Source: a virus. From it: a DNA stretch of 64,000 nt. Where the stretch lies: positions 1-64,000 of the IMG/VR virus record IMGVR_UViG_3300008267_000189; one strand, written 5' to 3'. Below the pieces are notes generated by a model that was given only the letters and a program-made list of their open reading frames with translations, was not told the origin of the DNA and did not search any database. Position 1 is the stretch's first letter, and every line of letters begins with the position of its first letter. Below are positions 41,218 to 50,096 of this stretch, piece after piece. The translations under genes were made by a program, and so were the position numbers.

Positions 41218-41818
41218 AAATAAGGAATCATTAAAACCGCCTACTCCTGATATAGTTAAAAAGAGGCTAATCAAGGGAGGAGTTCGCAGAGTATTCAGGC
41301 AATCAATTGAAATGAGATTTATATTGCAGAGTGCTAGGGTTGAGCTTCCTCCCAAAACTCTTAAGGATGGGTCGGCTGGTAAAAAGAATCAAGTAAGATA
41401 CAGATGTGCTGTATGTGGAGGTCTTTTTTCTCAAAAAGATGTTGCGGTAGATCATATTGATCCTGTTATTCCTCTTCATAGATCGGAAGAGGAAATGACG
41501 ATTGATGAAATGGCATATAGAATATGGTGTGATATCAATAATTTACAAGTTATTTGTAATACCCCATTAAAGAAAAATAATGGAGTTTCCAGTTGCCATA
41601 AGATAAAGACGGATGAGGAGAATTTTGTTAGAAAAACATTAAAAGAAAAATACCCTGCAATGGCTGAAGACCCTTCGGTATGGCCGTTTGAAGCTTTAAT
41701 AAAAGAACAAAAAGAAGAATACAAATTATATTTCAAACAGAAAGAACAAGAAAGAATAGAAAAGATAAAAAGAAAAGAAGAACGAGAAGCTAAAAGAAAA
41801 AACAAGGCAAAAAAATGA
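41195..41818 (+). CDS. HNH-type nuclease-like protein
   Basis: The 207-residue protein contains a zinc-stabilised HNH pattern. It has RCAVCGGLF, then VAVDHIDPVIP with the first His, DINNLQVICN, and NNGVSSCHKIK with the closing Cys/His. The N- and C-termini are basic. It is not obviously a homing endonuclease, since the gene is in a normal operon with overlaps, and may be a phage DNA-processing nuclease. Confidence 0.78.
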   Translation: MPRKSKSENKESLKPPTPDIVKKRLIKGGVRRVFRQSIEMRFILQSARVELPPKTLKDGSAGKKNQVRYRCAVCGGLFSQKDVAVDHIDPVIPLHRSEEEMTIDEMAYRIWCDINNLQVICNTPLKKNNGVSSCHKIKTDEENFVRKTLKEKYPAMAEDPSVWPFEALIKEQKEEYKLYFKQKEQERIEKIKRKEEREAKRKNKAKK

Positions 41819-42060
41819 ATAAAAAAATTATTTCCCAAGAACAGGCTTCTGTAAGATTGAAAGAATTAGAAGTAAGACAAAGAGTTTTGAAGGCGTTTAG
41901 AAACCACCATTTTAAATTCGGCAGTCATCAAAATGCTGCACAAAATCAGTATGAGATTAATAGAAATAAACATGAAATAAATCTTCTTCAAAGTATCGTA
42001 TTCTGGCATAAAAAATCTAAAAAATTATTTGCAAAAATCAAAAAGATCAGTCATGAGTAA
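41815..42060 (+). CDS. Small helical hypothetical protein
   Basis: The 81-residue basic product (QASVRLKELEVRQRVLKAF region) overlaps the HNH gene by 4 bases and the membrane-protein gene by 8. Function unknown. Confidence 0.55.
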   Translation: MNKKIISQEQASVRLKELEVRQRVLKAFRNHHFKFGSHQNAAQNQYEINRNKHEINLLQSIVFWHKKSKKLFAKIKKISHE

Positions 42061-42859
42061 AGATGAAGATATTTTAAAAATCATAAAAGATATTCAAAAA
42101 AATTATAAAGCAGAGCTGGAAGATAGTCCCGAGGAGGATCGTCTATCTTTTCTTGATCAAATTAATAATTTAATTAGATCAATTTTTAATGATTCTTCTA
42201 TGACTGTTTATGATGTTTTTAGCAAAGATGAGCTGAAAAAATGGAAAAATAAAAGATTTTTTAGAATTATTAAACATTTTATACTTAATAATTACAAAAA
42301 TACTTTTTATTTTGTTCTTCTTATAACTATTACAGGTTTTTTAGTTAGCGAGACGCTGGATTTTTATGCAACAACAGGTGTTGTTGATTTTAAAACTTAT
42401 GTAAAGGCTATTTTGACCGAAGTCTGCTTTATATTTCTATCAGGATATAGATCTGATAACAGAACGCAAATGATCGGTGCAGGTATTTTGCGGGTGAGTA
42501 TTTTTTGTTTAATGATATTTGTAATCACTTCTAAAACATTCATGGATAGCACTAAAAATTACAGTAATACAAATGCTATTCAAGAACAAGTTTTAATAAT
42601 ACAAAAACAAATAACACAAAAAGAAAAAGATATTCGATATTACCGAGATGTAAAGCAATGGCCCAATACCGTTAGGCAACTTACAAGAGAAATGGATGAT
42701 CTTGTAAAAAAGCTTATACAATTAAAAGAAAAACAAGCAGACGGTGCTACTGTAGAAGTTTCAGAACTTATTAGATATAAAGCCTATGGTAATGCTTTTT
42801 TCCGTGTTGTTTTATTATTCATATCTATTTTGATTACAAGACGAATTTTTTCTTTCTAA
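42053..42859 (+). CDS. Multi-span membrane protein
   Basis: I choose the ATG at 42053. The 268-residue product has transmembrane segments near residues 84-100 (TFYFVLLITITGFLVS), 115-135 (FKTYVKAILTEVCFIFLSGY), 145-165 (GAGILRVSIFCLMIFVI) and at the C-terminal end (FFRVVLLFISILITRR). A long charged helix lies between the third and fourth. It might anchor replication at the membrane or modify host membranes; no family is recognised. Confidence 0.6.
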   Translation: MSKDEDILKIIKDIQKNYKAELEDSPEEDRLSFLDQINNLIRSIFNDSSMTVYDVFSKDELKKWKNKRFFRIIKHFILNNYKNTFYFVLLITITGFLVSETLDFYATTGVVDFKTYVKAILTEVCFIFLSGYRSDNRTQMIGAGILRVSIFCLMIFVITSKTFMDSTKNYSNTNAIQEQVLIIQKQITQKEKDIRYYRDVKQWPNTVRQLTREMDDLVKKLIQLKEKQADGATVEVSELIRYKAYGNAFFRVVLLFISILITRRIFSF

Positions 42860-42872
42860 ACGCCTTAAAAAA

Positions 42873-42881
42873 TGATAGTAT
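42873..42881 (+). promoter_or_regulatory. Extended -10 TGATAGTAT before nrdB
   Basis: The repeated early-type element sits about 19 bases before the nrdB ATG, with GGAAGGAG between. No good -35 is visible. Confidence 0.5.
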
Positions 42882-42899
42882 ATTTATGGAAGGAGAAAT

Positions 42900-43871
42900 A
42901 TGTCATTATTAAATCCAAGAGATTTTTATAAGCCTTTTGAATACCCTCGTGCTTATGAGTATTTTGAAAAACAACAAAATGCCCACTGGCTACCTAGCGA
43001 AGTAGCCATGTCAAAAGATATCAATGACTGGACTCATAAATTAACAGAATCGGAAAGATCGGTCATTGGTCAGATTTTAAAATCATTTACTCAAACTGAA
43101 ATTAGCGTAAATGAATATTGGGGAAGAAAAATAAGTAAATGGTTTCAAAAACCAGAGATCTGCATGATGGCTTCGGCATTTAGTTCAATGGAGAGCATTC
43201 ACACAGTAGGCTATTCTTATTTAAATGACAGTCTCGGGCTGGATGATTATTCTGCATTTTTGCAAGACCCTACAGCAGTGGCTAAATTAGATGCATTAAA
43301 AAATGTAAAAGGAAAAAGCAAACAAGATATTGCCAGATCTCTTGCAGTATTTAGCGGATTTACCGAAGGAGTAAATCTATTCAGTTCTTTTGCAATTTTA
43401 ATGAGTTTTTCTAGATTTAATTTACTAGAAGGAGTCGAAACAATCGTAAGCTGGTCTGTTCGAGATGAGTCGCTACATTCTGAAGCAGGGTGCTGGCTTT
43501 TTAGAACTTTTATTGAAGAAAACCCTGAGATATGGACTGATGAGCTTAAAAAAGATATTTACGATGCGGCTAGGCTTTCGGTAAAATTAGAGGATGATTT
43601 TATTGATAACGCATTTAGTCTTGGGAAAGTAAGAGGATTAGATCCAGTTGATCTTAAAAATTTCATTAGAATGAGAGCTAATGCAAAGTTACAAGATCTG
43701 GGTCTTAAAACTAATTGGAAAAATATTGATCAAGACTCTCTTAAAAGGATGGCATGGTTTGACGAACTAAGTGGCGGTACAAAATTTGCTGATTTTTTCG
43801 CAGGAAGAATTACAGATTATAGTCGTTCTAATTTTACAGTTGATAATTTGTTTGAAAAAGAGGATAAATAG
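42900..43871 (+). CDS. nrdB: Ribonucleotide reductase small (beta) subunit
   Basis: The 323-residue protein makes and holds the radical used to reduce ribonucleotides. It has the di-iron ligand pattern of class I beta subunits: SFTQTE (Glu67), SMESIHTVGY (Glu98, His101 and radical-type Tyr105), then GFTEGVN and WSVRDESLHSEAG (Glu and His ligands). Its start is preceded by an AAGGAG. It overlaps nrdA by one base (ATAGTGG), a tight pair that would give equal amounts. Confidence 0.93.
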   Translation: MSLLNPRDFYKPFEYPRAYEYFEKQQNAHWLPSEVAMSKDINDWTHKLTESERSVIGQILKSFTQTEISVNEYWGRKISKWFQKPEICMMASAFSSMESIHTVGYSYLNDSLGLDDYSAFLQDPTAVAKLDALKNVKGKSKQDIARSLAVFSGFTEGVNLFSSFAILMSFSRFNLLEGVETIVSWSVRDESLHSEAGCWLFRTFIEENPEIWTDELKKDIYDAARLSVKLEDDFIDNAFSLGKVRGLDPVDLKNFIRMRANAKLQDLGLKTNWKNIDQDSLKRMAWFDELSGGTKFADFFAGRITDYSRSNFTVDNLFEKEDK

Positions 43872-45622
43872 TGGAACTGGATAAAGAATTAGAAAAATTA
43901 AAACAAACAGGAGGCGCTCCAGAGTGGATGACTTCTGCAGGATATATTACAATTTCAAAAGGATACAGACTTAAAGGCGAAACTCCTAAAGAAATGTATT
44001 TAAGAGTTGCTACTAGTGCGGCTAATTTTTTATACCAAAACTCCGAAAAGGTACTGGGATTAAAAAAGAAAGAAATGACGGACGTATTTTTTCAGGCAAT
44101 GTGGAAAAATTGGCTATGCCCTGCTAGTCCTGTTCTATCAAATTTAGGCACTGATAGAGGATTGCCCATTTCTTGCTATGGTAATGATGCAGGTGATTCT
44201 GTACAAAGAATCATGGAATGTGCCACAGAGCTTGCTATGTTATCAAAAAATTCTGGTGGCGTAGGGATAAATTGGAGCAGAATCAGACCTAGAGGGTCTT
44301 TAATTAAAAACGGAGCAAACGGTGCTTCAGAAGGAATTATACCTTTTGCTAAAATCTATGATTCTGTGATAATAGGCATATCTCAAGGCTCCACTCGTCG
44401 AGGAGCTGCTTCTGGTAATTTAAATATTGAGCACGGAGATTGGCATGAATTTGTTCGTATGCGCAGGCCGGAAGGGGATGTGAATCGTCAGTGCGGTAAT
44501 TTGCATCATTGTACAGTAATTGAAGATGAATTTATGCAAAAAGTAATAGACGGAGATCAGGTTTCTAGAGCTAAGTGGGCAGAACTTATGAAAGCTCGAA
44601 TGGAAACGGGTGAGCCATATATAATGTTTAAAGATAATGTTAACAAAGCCAACCCAGTAGGGTATAAAAAACTGGGATTAGAAGTTGACATGACAAATAT
44701 TTGTAGTGAAATTACTTTGTTTACAGATGATGATCATAGTTTTATTTGTTGTTTAGCTTCGCTTAATCTGGCAAATTATGATGAATGGAAAACACAAAAA
44801 ATCCAAAATTTGTCTTTGCCTGAAATTACTACTGCTTTTTTAAATGGAGTATTGAATGAGTTTATCAACAAAGCTCAAACAATGTTCGGGCTAGATAAAG
44901 TAGTTCGTCATGCTCTTAAGGGGCGAGCAATTGGCATTGGAGTCCTAGGATGGCACACTCTTTTGCAAGCTAAAAATATGTCTTTTGAATCGTTTCCAAC
45001 CATGATGCTGAATGGTGAGATTTTTAATTTTATTCATAAAGAAGCCATCCAAGCATCTAAGGACCTGGCAAAAACTTTTGGAGAGCCTGAATGGTGCAAA
45101 GGGAGCGGTATGTATAATTCGCATTTAATTGCAATTGCACCTACTAGGTCTAATTCGATTATATCTGGAGATGTGTCACCAGGTATCGAGCCAATAATTG
45201 CGAATGCTTATGTCGACAAAACAGCTAAAGGAACTTTTATTAGGAAAAATCCTTTTCTTATGCTATTATTAGAAAAATATGAAAAAAATAACGACAAAAT
45301 ATGGAAAGATATTGCTAGAAAAAACGGATCGGTTCAACATCTTGAGTTTTTGTCTGAAAACGAAAAAAATGTATTCAAAACAGCATATGAGATTAATCAA
45401 ATGGCAATAATTACACAAGCAGCACAGAGACAGCAATTTGTATGCCAATCGCAGAGTTTAAATTTATTTTTTCCTACAGAAGTAAAGCCTAGTTATTTTA
45501 ATAAAGTACATATTGAAGCTTGGAAAATGGGAATTAAGACATTGTATTATTGCAGATCTAAATCCGGCATTCAGGCGGATATAGCAAATAGAAATGAAGA
45601 ATGTGCTTCTTGTGAATCTTAA
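43871..45622 (+). CDS. nrdA: Ribonucleotide reductase large (alpha) subunit
   Basis: A GTG start follows the nrdB stop. The 583-residue protein is the catalytic subunit. It has the N-x-C-x-E active site (TNICSEI), the Cys of GLPISCYGND as its redox partner, GGVGINWSRIRP and the C-terminal ECASCES pair that shuttles electrons. It is shorter than E. coli NrdA because the N-terminal ATP-cone is missing, so overall activity regulation by ATP/dATP is probably lost. Confidence 0.93.
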   Translation: MELDKELEKLKQTGGAPEWMTSAGYITISKGYRLKGETPKEMYLRVATSAANFLYQNSEKVLGLKKKEMTDVFFQAMWKNWLCPASPVLSNLGTDRGLPISCYGNDAGDSVQRIMECATELAMLSKNSGGVGINWSRIRPRGSLIKNGANGASEGIIPFAKIYDSVIIGISQGSTRRGAASGNLNIEHGDWHEFVRMRRPEGDVNRQCGNLHHCTVIEDEFMQKVIDGDQVSRAKWAELMKARMETGEPYIMFKDNVNKANPVGYKKLGLEVDMTNICSEITLFTDDDHSFICCLASLNLANYDEWKTQKIQNLSLPEITTAFLNGVLNEFINKAQTMFGLDKVVRHALKGRAIGIGVLGWHTLLQAKNMSFESFPTMMLNGEIFNFIHKEAIQASKDLAKTFGEPEWCKGSGMYNSHLIAIAPTRSNSIISGDVSPGIEPIIANAYVDKTAKGTFIRKNPFLMLLLEKYEKNNDKIWKDIARKNGSVQHLEFLSENEKNVFKTAYEINQMAIITQAAQRQQFVCQSQSLNLFFPTEVKPSYFNKVHIEAWKMGIKTLYYCRSKSGIQADIANRNEECASCES

Positions 45623-45625
45623 TTA

Positions 45626-45634
45626 TGATACTAT
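45626..45634 (+). promoter_or_regulatory. Extended -10 TGATACTAT
   Basis: An early-type element between nrdA and the 45652 gene, 17 bases before the ATG, with AAGAGG as ribosome binding site. Confidence 0.45.
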
Positions 45635-45651
45635 GTGTTTAAGAGGTGTAT

Positions 45652-46515
45652 ATGAGTCAATTTGATAGAAATTTTTGGGATAGAGTAGATGATGAAGATT
45701 TAACAACAACAGAAGAAGACTATGAATACTTTTCGGAAGAAGAATCTGATTCCTATGATTTAGATGAATCTGAAGAAATGCAAGATTTATTAGATATACA
45801 GGAAGTTTCAGTAGTAGATAATGCCAGAATCCGACTTGAGCAAGGTCGTTTATATGAAATGCTAATAAAACACAATCTATTTGATGGGGTAGATGCGATG
45901 CCTCAGGCAGTAGCTAAGGTTCAATCTGAAATAAAAGAATTTATTATTGAAAGATTGGAGATTCTTTTAGGAATGAGATCAGAAAAACAAAAAGAAGTTC
46001 ATCAGATAATTAAAGAATCTCAATTTAATGAGTTGGAAGTTCAAGCATTAAAAATGATTGCCAGCAAAGTAACTAAAGGCGCTTCTGAAACAGCTCCGAT
46101 TACTTCTGAAAAACCTAAAAACGAGCTTAATGCTATAAAAAGTTCAGCCACAGGTAGGTCAGAATTAAATATTGTTAAAAAAACACCTCCCCCTGTAGCT
46201 GTTCAAAAAAAAACTCATAAACAGATTCCCGTAAAAAAATCTATTAATAAGGAACTAGTTAAAAAAACAAAAGAAGAGGATCTTCGAAATATGTCGCCTG
46301 ATGCAATTGCTAAAAAAGATATGAAATATATTAATTCATTAAAAGAAATGTCCCTATCAGAAGCTAATAAAATTGTATCAGAAAGACACTCTAGACCTCG
46401 ACCAACTATCAAAATGGATCAAGAATCAATCAATAGACACTACACCGCTAAGATGGCAGTTAATGAAGAAGCACAATCATTTATGACCCTGTTAGCAATG
46501 GCAAAAAGAAAATAA
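45652..46515 (+). CDS. Hypothetical protein with acidic N-terminus
   Basis: The ATG at 45652 is preferred over the GTG six bases upstream because AAGAGG lies 5 bases before it. The 287-residue product has an acidic first 50 residues, a helical core and a basic C-terminal third with KKTPPPVAVQKKTHKQ. No family is recognised. Confidence 0.6.
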   Translation: MSQFDRNFWDRVDDEDLTTTEEDYEYFSEEESDSYDLDESEEMQDLLDIQEVSVVDNARIRLEQGRLYEMLIKHNLFDGVDAMPQAVAKVQSEIKEFIIERLEILLGMRSEKQKEVHQIIKESQFNELEVQALKMIASKVTKGASETAPITSEKPKNELNAIKSSATGRSELNIVKKTPPPVAVQKKTHKQIPVKKSINKELVKKTKEEDLRNMSPDAIAKKDMKYINSLKEMSLSEANKIVSERHSRPRPTIKMDQESINRHYTAKMAVNEEAQSFMTLLAMAKRK

Positions 46516-46526
46516 AGGAGAACACA

Positions 46527-47102
46527 ATGCGACCAGAAGAAAAACTACAGAAATCAAAAGAGAAACTTGAGAATTTGACAGAACAATCATTAATAACAGC
46601 CCGAAGAGTGGGTGAGATGGAATTAATTCTCTATAATATTGCTAGAGAAAATGAAATCTTAAAAGATGCTTTGCAATTATTACATGAAAAACTAGATGCT
46701 GTAATTATTCTGCAAAACAGAAATTTGCCATTAAATGATGATAATATAAATGAAGCTGTTGTTGAAATGAAAGAAAATTCTTTAAAAGAAAGAGTAACAG
46801 AAATGCTACAACAAGGATCTATTACGCCAGTCGACACTGTGGGCGAAGATTCTTTGATTGTTAGTCGTGAACTAAACAAAGAAGGCAAAGTAGAAAACCC
46901 TAGACTCCAGTTTCTTGTGGGTCGTCTTATTGATGAACTTAAATCAAAATTTGTAGGGAAAAAAGTAGGAGATTTAATTCAAGGCGAAGAAAGTAAGTTA
47001 GATATTGAAATTATGGAAGTCTATGACTTAGTGCCTAAAAGCCTAGGTAAAATCGATGCTAACAATGATTTACCATTAGAACAGACTAACCAGGACTCCT
47101 AA
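46527..47102 (+). CDS. Coiled-coil hypothetical protein
   Basis: The 191-residue product starts with a long coiled coil (residues about 2-60) and ends in a mixed region with PRLQFLVGRLIDELKSKFVG. A good AAAGGAG ribosome binding site is present. It directly precedes the phosphoesterase gene. Function unknown. Confidence 0.6.
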   Translation: MRPEEKLQKSKEKLENLTEQSLITARRVGEMELILYNIARENEILKDALQLLHEKLDAVIILQNRNLPLNDDNINEAVVEMKENSLKERVTEMLQQGSITPVDTVGEDSLIVSRELNKEGKVENPRLQFLVGRLIDELKSKFVGKKVGDLIQGEESKLDIEIMEVYDLVPKSLGKIDANNDLPLEQTNQDS

Positions 47103-48278
47103 ATGAAGTTTACAGAAGATGAAATTGCTTTTATTCTAAATCAAAAAAGCATTGGTCGCAGAGGTTTTGACGAAATTGCAATGCTTTTAAATGAAAATTT
47201 TGATTTACAGAAAAAAGTAACCGGGATTGATGTCAAACAATGTTGGGAAAAATATAAAAACAATCCTGACCAGTTGACCCATGGGATAAAAACCTTAAAA
47301 GATATTGCCAGAATCAAGAAAAGCAATTCTTTTACTTCTAAAGAAAATCGTACAATCCTTCAATTATGGAATGATCGAGATGATATTTTAGATGCAATAA
47401 AAAATGCCGCTAAAGATATCAATAAAATTAAAATTAAACCTATTAAAAATGTTAAAAAAACCACCAAGCTGGGTATTACGAAAGAGCTTCTTTTGTCAGA
47501 CATTCACTTTGGTAAAAAAACAGATAAGTTTAATTTAGATATTTGTAAGCAAAGACTGGAAGAGGTAGTACACGCCACCATTGGAGAAATTGAACGAGAT
47601 AGTAAAGAATATAACATTGATGAAATAGTTATAGCTTTATTGGGAGATATAATTGAAAACTATTCAATGCATGTTTTAGAATCAGCCAAAGGGTGTGAGT
47701 TTGGAAATGCTAGACAAATTTATGAAGCAACTATAAATTTATTTAAAATAGTAATTCTCCCGCTCAGTCAGCTCGGAATCAAAATAAGAGTCGTATGTGT
47801 CACGGGCAATCATGACAGAGATGGGTCTGATAGAACTTATCACAATCCAGGGGAAGAAAATTTTACCCATATTATCTATCATACTCTTAAAAATTTTTCA
47901 GAGTTCTCTGGCCTAAAAAATATTAAATTTATAATTCCCAAAGAACCCTGGGCAATAATTGAAATCTATGGTAATATTGTTTTATATGAACATTATGACA
48001 ATTGTAAGAATGCAGACAGAAAAGGGTTAGAAGCTCTTATGACAAAAAGGGCTAATCAATTATCTATAAGCATTGATTATATGAGAGGAGGTCACTATCA
48101 CGAACCTACTAGCTTTAGAAACGGTCGTATGCAAATTAACGGATGTTTAACCGGAAATGATAGTTTTGCTTCGGTACTAGGGTTTAATGCCGAAGCCTCT
48201 CAGACGTTGAATACTTTTGCTAATTCTAAAAATAGAAGATATAAAATGTATAGAAGTTTTAATATTTTACTTGAATAA
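47103..48278 (+). CDS. Calcineurin-type metallophosphoesterase with N-terminal HTH-like part
   Basis: Residues about 125-391 carry the metal-binding motifs ELLLSDIHFG, ALLGDIIEN, CVTGNHDRDG, YEHYDN and GGHYHEP, as in Mre11/SbcD-type or other phosphoesterases. The N-terminal 60 residues look like a small helical DNA-binding unit (GRRGFDEIAMLLNENF). It is distinct from the SbcD-like protein at 35044 and has no matching ATPase partner next to it. The substrate may be nucleic acid or a nucleotide. Confidence 0.8.
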   Translation: MKFTEDEIAFILNQKSIGRRGFDEIAMLLNENFDLQKKVTGIDVKQCWEKYKNNPDQLTHGIKTLKDIARIKKSNSFTSKENRTILQLWNDRDDILDAIKNAAKDINKIKIKPIKNVKKTTKLGITKELLLSDIHFGKKTDKFNLDICKQRLEEVVHATIGEIERDSKEYNIDEIVIALLGDIIENYSMHVLESAKGCEFGNARQIYEATINLFKIVILPLSQLGIKIRVVCVTGNHDRDGSDRTYHNPGEENFTHIIYHTLKNFSEFSGLKNIKFIIPKEPWAIIEIYGNIVLYEHYDNCKNADRKGLEALMTKRANQLSISIDYMRGGHYHEPTSFRNGRMQINGCLTGNDSFASVLGFNAEASQTLNTFANSKNRRYKMYRSFNILLE

Positions 48279-48314
48279 TACAATAAAATCAATGACTTAT
48301 AGGTTTATTGATGG

Positions 48315-48332
48315 AATTAATCTTTATAATAA
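48315..48332 (+). promoter_or_regulatory. Late-type promoter motif AATTAATCTTTATAATAA
   Basis: This motif copy lies 25 bases before the GTG start at 48357, the only such copy found in the replication half. The operon it would drive contains the sigma-region-4-like gene at 49148. Confidence 0.45.
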
Positions 48333-48356
48333 GAGATATTTTTTTAAGGAGAATTA

Positions 48357-48803
48357 GTGGGAAGAAGTCATAAAAGATATAAAAATACATCTTACCCTGA
48401 GGAAAAAGAAGGAAATATTAGAGATACTAATAAAAAATTAAAAGCGGAAATAAAAAATTTAAAGAAAATTATTAAAAATTTAGAATCACAAAATAAAACT
48501 TTAAATAGATCTTTTAATAAAAGTTGTGATTTTATAAATGATACGCTTTATGACAAAAATGTTGAAGATATAATAGAAATGGTTAATGAATCAGATCAAA
48601 AAAAATCTGAGGAAAATAAAAGAAAAGAAGAAGCTATAAAAAAAGAAAAAAAGCTTACAATAGAAAAGGAGTGTCCTAAATGTTTTACAACGGAAGGGAA
48701 GGGGTTTAAAATTATAAATTTTAATACCTTCAAAGTACAAACCTGCGTTTGCGGGTATAGAGCTAGGATAAATGAGGAAAATGAAGGAATCGAAAGAAGT
48801 TAA
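48357..48803 (+). CDS. Coiled-coil zinc-ribbon protein
   Basis: A GTG start has an AAGGAG ribosome binding site. The 148-residue product has a coiled coil (residues about 22-50), a Lys/Glu-rich linker and a C-terminal zinc ribbon (KECPKCFTTEG and QTCVCGYRAR). It may act in transcription or DNA binding, given the neighbouring sigma-like gene; inferred. Confidence 0.6.
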   Translation: MGRSHKRYKNTSYPEEKEGNIRDTNKKLKAEIKNLKKIIKNLESQNKTLNRSFNKSCDFINDTLYDKNVEDIIEMVNESDQKKSEENKRKEEAIKKEKKLTIEKECPKCFTTEGKGFKIINFNTFKVQTCVCGYRARINEENEGIERS

Positions 48804-49170
48804 AACACTAAGAAGTAAACTGCTGGGAATGGAGCTAGAATTGAATCTACTTTCTAAGGATCTTGAACGTTTTAATTTTGAATTAATTTACAATGAAAAG
48901 ATGCTCAAAATAACTTTAGAAAATTTGGATTTTTTAAAAACATCAAATGCTACGATATCTTTAACAGAATATAAAAAAATAAAACAACAGAAAAAATTAG
49001 TAGAAATGAGAATTAAGTATTATAAACAAAAAATACAACCATTGGAGCAAATGCTTAATAGAAAGGAAGATACTCACAAAAAAGAAATGGAAAGATTTGA
49101 ATATTTGTACAGAATGCAATTTAAAAATAATATATTGGAGTTCCCTTGTGATAGACGAAAAAAAGCATAA
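48772..49170 (+). CDS. Coiled-coil hypothetical protein
   Basis: The 132-residue product is almost entirely coiled coil. The start at 48772 has AGGA upstream; an in-frame ATG at 48781 is an alternative. It overlaps the genes on both sides. Function unknown. Confidence 0.55.
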   Translation: MRKMKESKEVKTLRSKLLGMELELNLLSKDLERFNFELIYNEKMLKITLENLDFLKTSNATISLTEYKKIKQQKKLVEMRIKYYKQKIQPLEQMLNRKEDTHKKEMERFEYLYRMQFKNNILEFPCDRRKKA

Positions 49171-49357
49171 ATTAACGCAAGAAGAAGATTATATAGATTG
49201 TCCTAAATTTAATAATAGCATTAGGCAATTAATTGAAAAAAATCCAGAAGGGGTTGACGATGAAACAATCGCTAAAGTTCTGAATATGTCCTCTGAGGAA
49301 GTTGAAAAAATATATCAAAACGCAATAAAAAAACTTCAAAAATCTTTAGAAAGTTAA
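49148..49357 (+). CDS. Stand-alone sigma-region-4-like HTH protein
   Basis: I choose the GTG at 49148 with GGAG upstream. The 69-residue product ends in DETIAKVLNMSSEEVEKIYQ, then NAIKKLQKSL. That is the helix-turn-helix arrangement of sigma factor region 4 (compare EEVGKQFDVTRERIRQIEAKALRKL). In sigma factors this part reads the -35 element and contacts the beta flap. As a separate protein it could pair with the region-2-like protein at 33703, giving a split sigma factor. A terminator follows. Confidence 0.55.
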   Translation: MIDEKKHKLTQEEDYIDCPKFNNSIRQLIEKNPEGVDDETIAKVLNMSSEEVEKIYQNAIKKLQKSLES

Positions 49358-49375
49358 TAAAAATCATTAATTTAT

Positions 49376-49409
49376 AAACAAAAACCCTGTTCTTGACAGG
49401 GTTTTTTTT
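49376..49409 (+). terminator. Rho-independent terminator overlapping a promoter
   Basis: The stem AAAACCCTGT with ACAGGGTTTT (5-base loop TCTTG) is followed by a run of T. Its right arm shares bases with the TTGACA -35 hexamer of the next promoter. Confidence 0.85.
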
Positions 49410-49421
49410 ATATGATAGTAT
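49393..49421 (+). promoter_or_regulatory. Sigma70-type promoter for the polymerase operon
   Basis: TTGACA (49393-49398), exactly 17 bases of spacer, then TAGTAT (49416-49421) preceded by TG for an extended -10. It is the best promoter match in the window and starts the exonuclease-polymerase operon. Confidence 0.8.
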
Positions 49422-49436
49422 AAGCCAAAGGCGGTC

Positions 49437-50078
49437 ATGATGATGTACCTTGGATTTGATTTAGAGACAGGCGGATTTGATAAAAAACGCCACACTATTA
49501 CAGAGGCTTATTTTGCAGTTTGGGACGAAAACTGGACATTACTCAATGATCTTCATCTTTATTTAAAGAATGATAAAGGAGAAGTGATTGGGGAGGAAGA
49601 GGCTTTCAGGATATCCGGTATTAATCGGGAAGAATTGCTTGCAAACCCTAATACTCTGACTTATTCTGAAGGAAGAATAAAATTATTAAACATGCTAGAA
49701 CAGCATAAAATACCCGGCAAGAGGGTTCATTACAAATTACTCGGACAAAATATTGCAGGATTTGATATTCCATTCATGGAAGAGCAAGGATTTTTCACAA
49801 ATGTTCATTTAAAAAAGGCTGGAATTACACATAATCCTATTGATACGACCTTAATAGTCACATGGCTAAAAGATATGGAAATACTACCATCAAATATTGG
49901 AAGTCTAGGAACCTTAGTTGAATATTTCGGTCTTCCTAAGGGAACTGCCCATCGTGCCAAAGATGACGTTCATATGCAAAAAGATGTGTATGTTAAGTTA
50001 TGTGAATTATTTAAAAATAATTCTATTAATAATCTAAAACAAAATAGTGATGATTTATTAAAAATAGTCGAATTATAG
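49437..50078 (+). CDS. DnaQ-like 3'-5' exonuclease
   Basis: The 213-residue protein has DEDDh exonuclease motifs: YLGFDLETGG (Asp, Glu), LLGQNIAGFDIPFM (Asp) and HRAKDDVHMQ (His, Asp). It resembles the epsilon proofreading subunit of bacterial Pol III and precedes a C-family polymerase with which it would form a proofreading pair. Three Met codons in a row open the frame; the exact start among them is uncertain. Confidence 0.9.
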   Translation: MMMYLGFDLETGGFDKKRHTITEAYFAVWDENWTLLNDLHLYLKNDKGEVIGEEEAFRISGINREELLANPNTLTYSEGRIKLLNMLEQHKIPGKRVHYKLLGQNIAGFDIPFMEEQGFFTNVHLKKAGITHNPIDTTLIVTWLKDMEILPSNIGSLGTLVEYFGLPKGTAHRAKDDVHMQKDVYVKLCELFKNNSINNLKQNSDDLLKIVEL

Positions 50079-50096
50079 TATTTAAAAAAGATTTTA

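Noticed and set aside
41195-41818. Homing endonuclease invading an operon
   Set aside because: The HNH gene is in phase with normal start/stop overlaps on both sides and interrupts no gene or intron, so a resident phage nuclease is more likely.
49381-49410. Possible CRISPR-like or attachment-site repeat
   Set aside because: The inverted repeat occurs once and has terminator form with a T-run.
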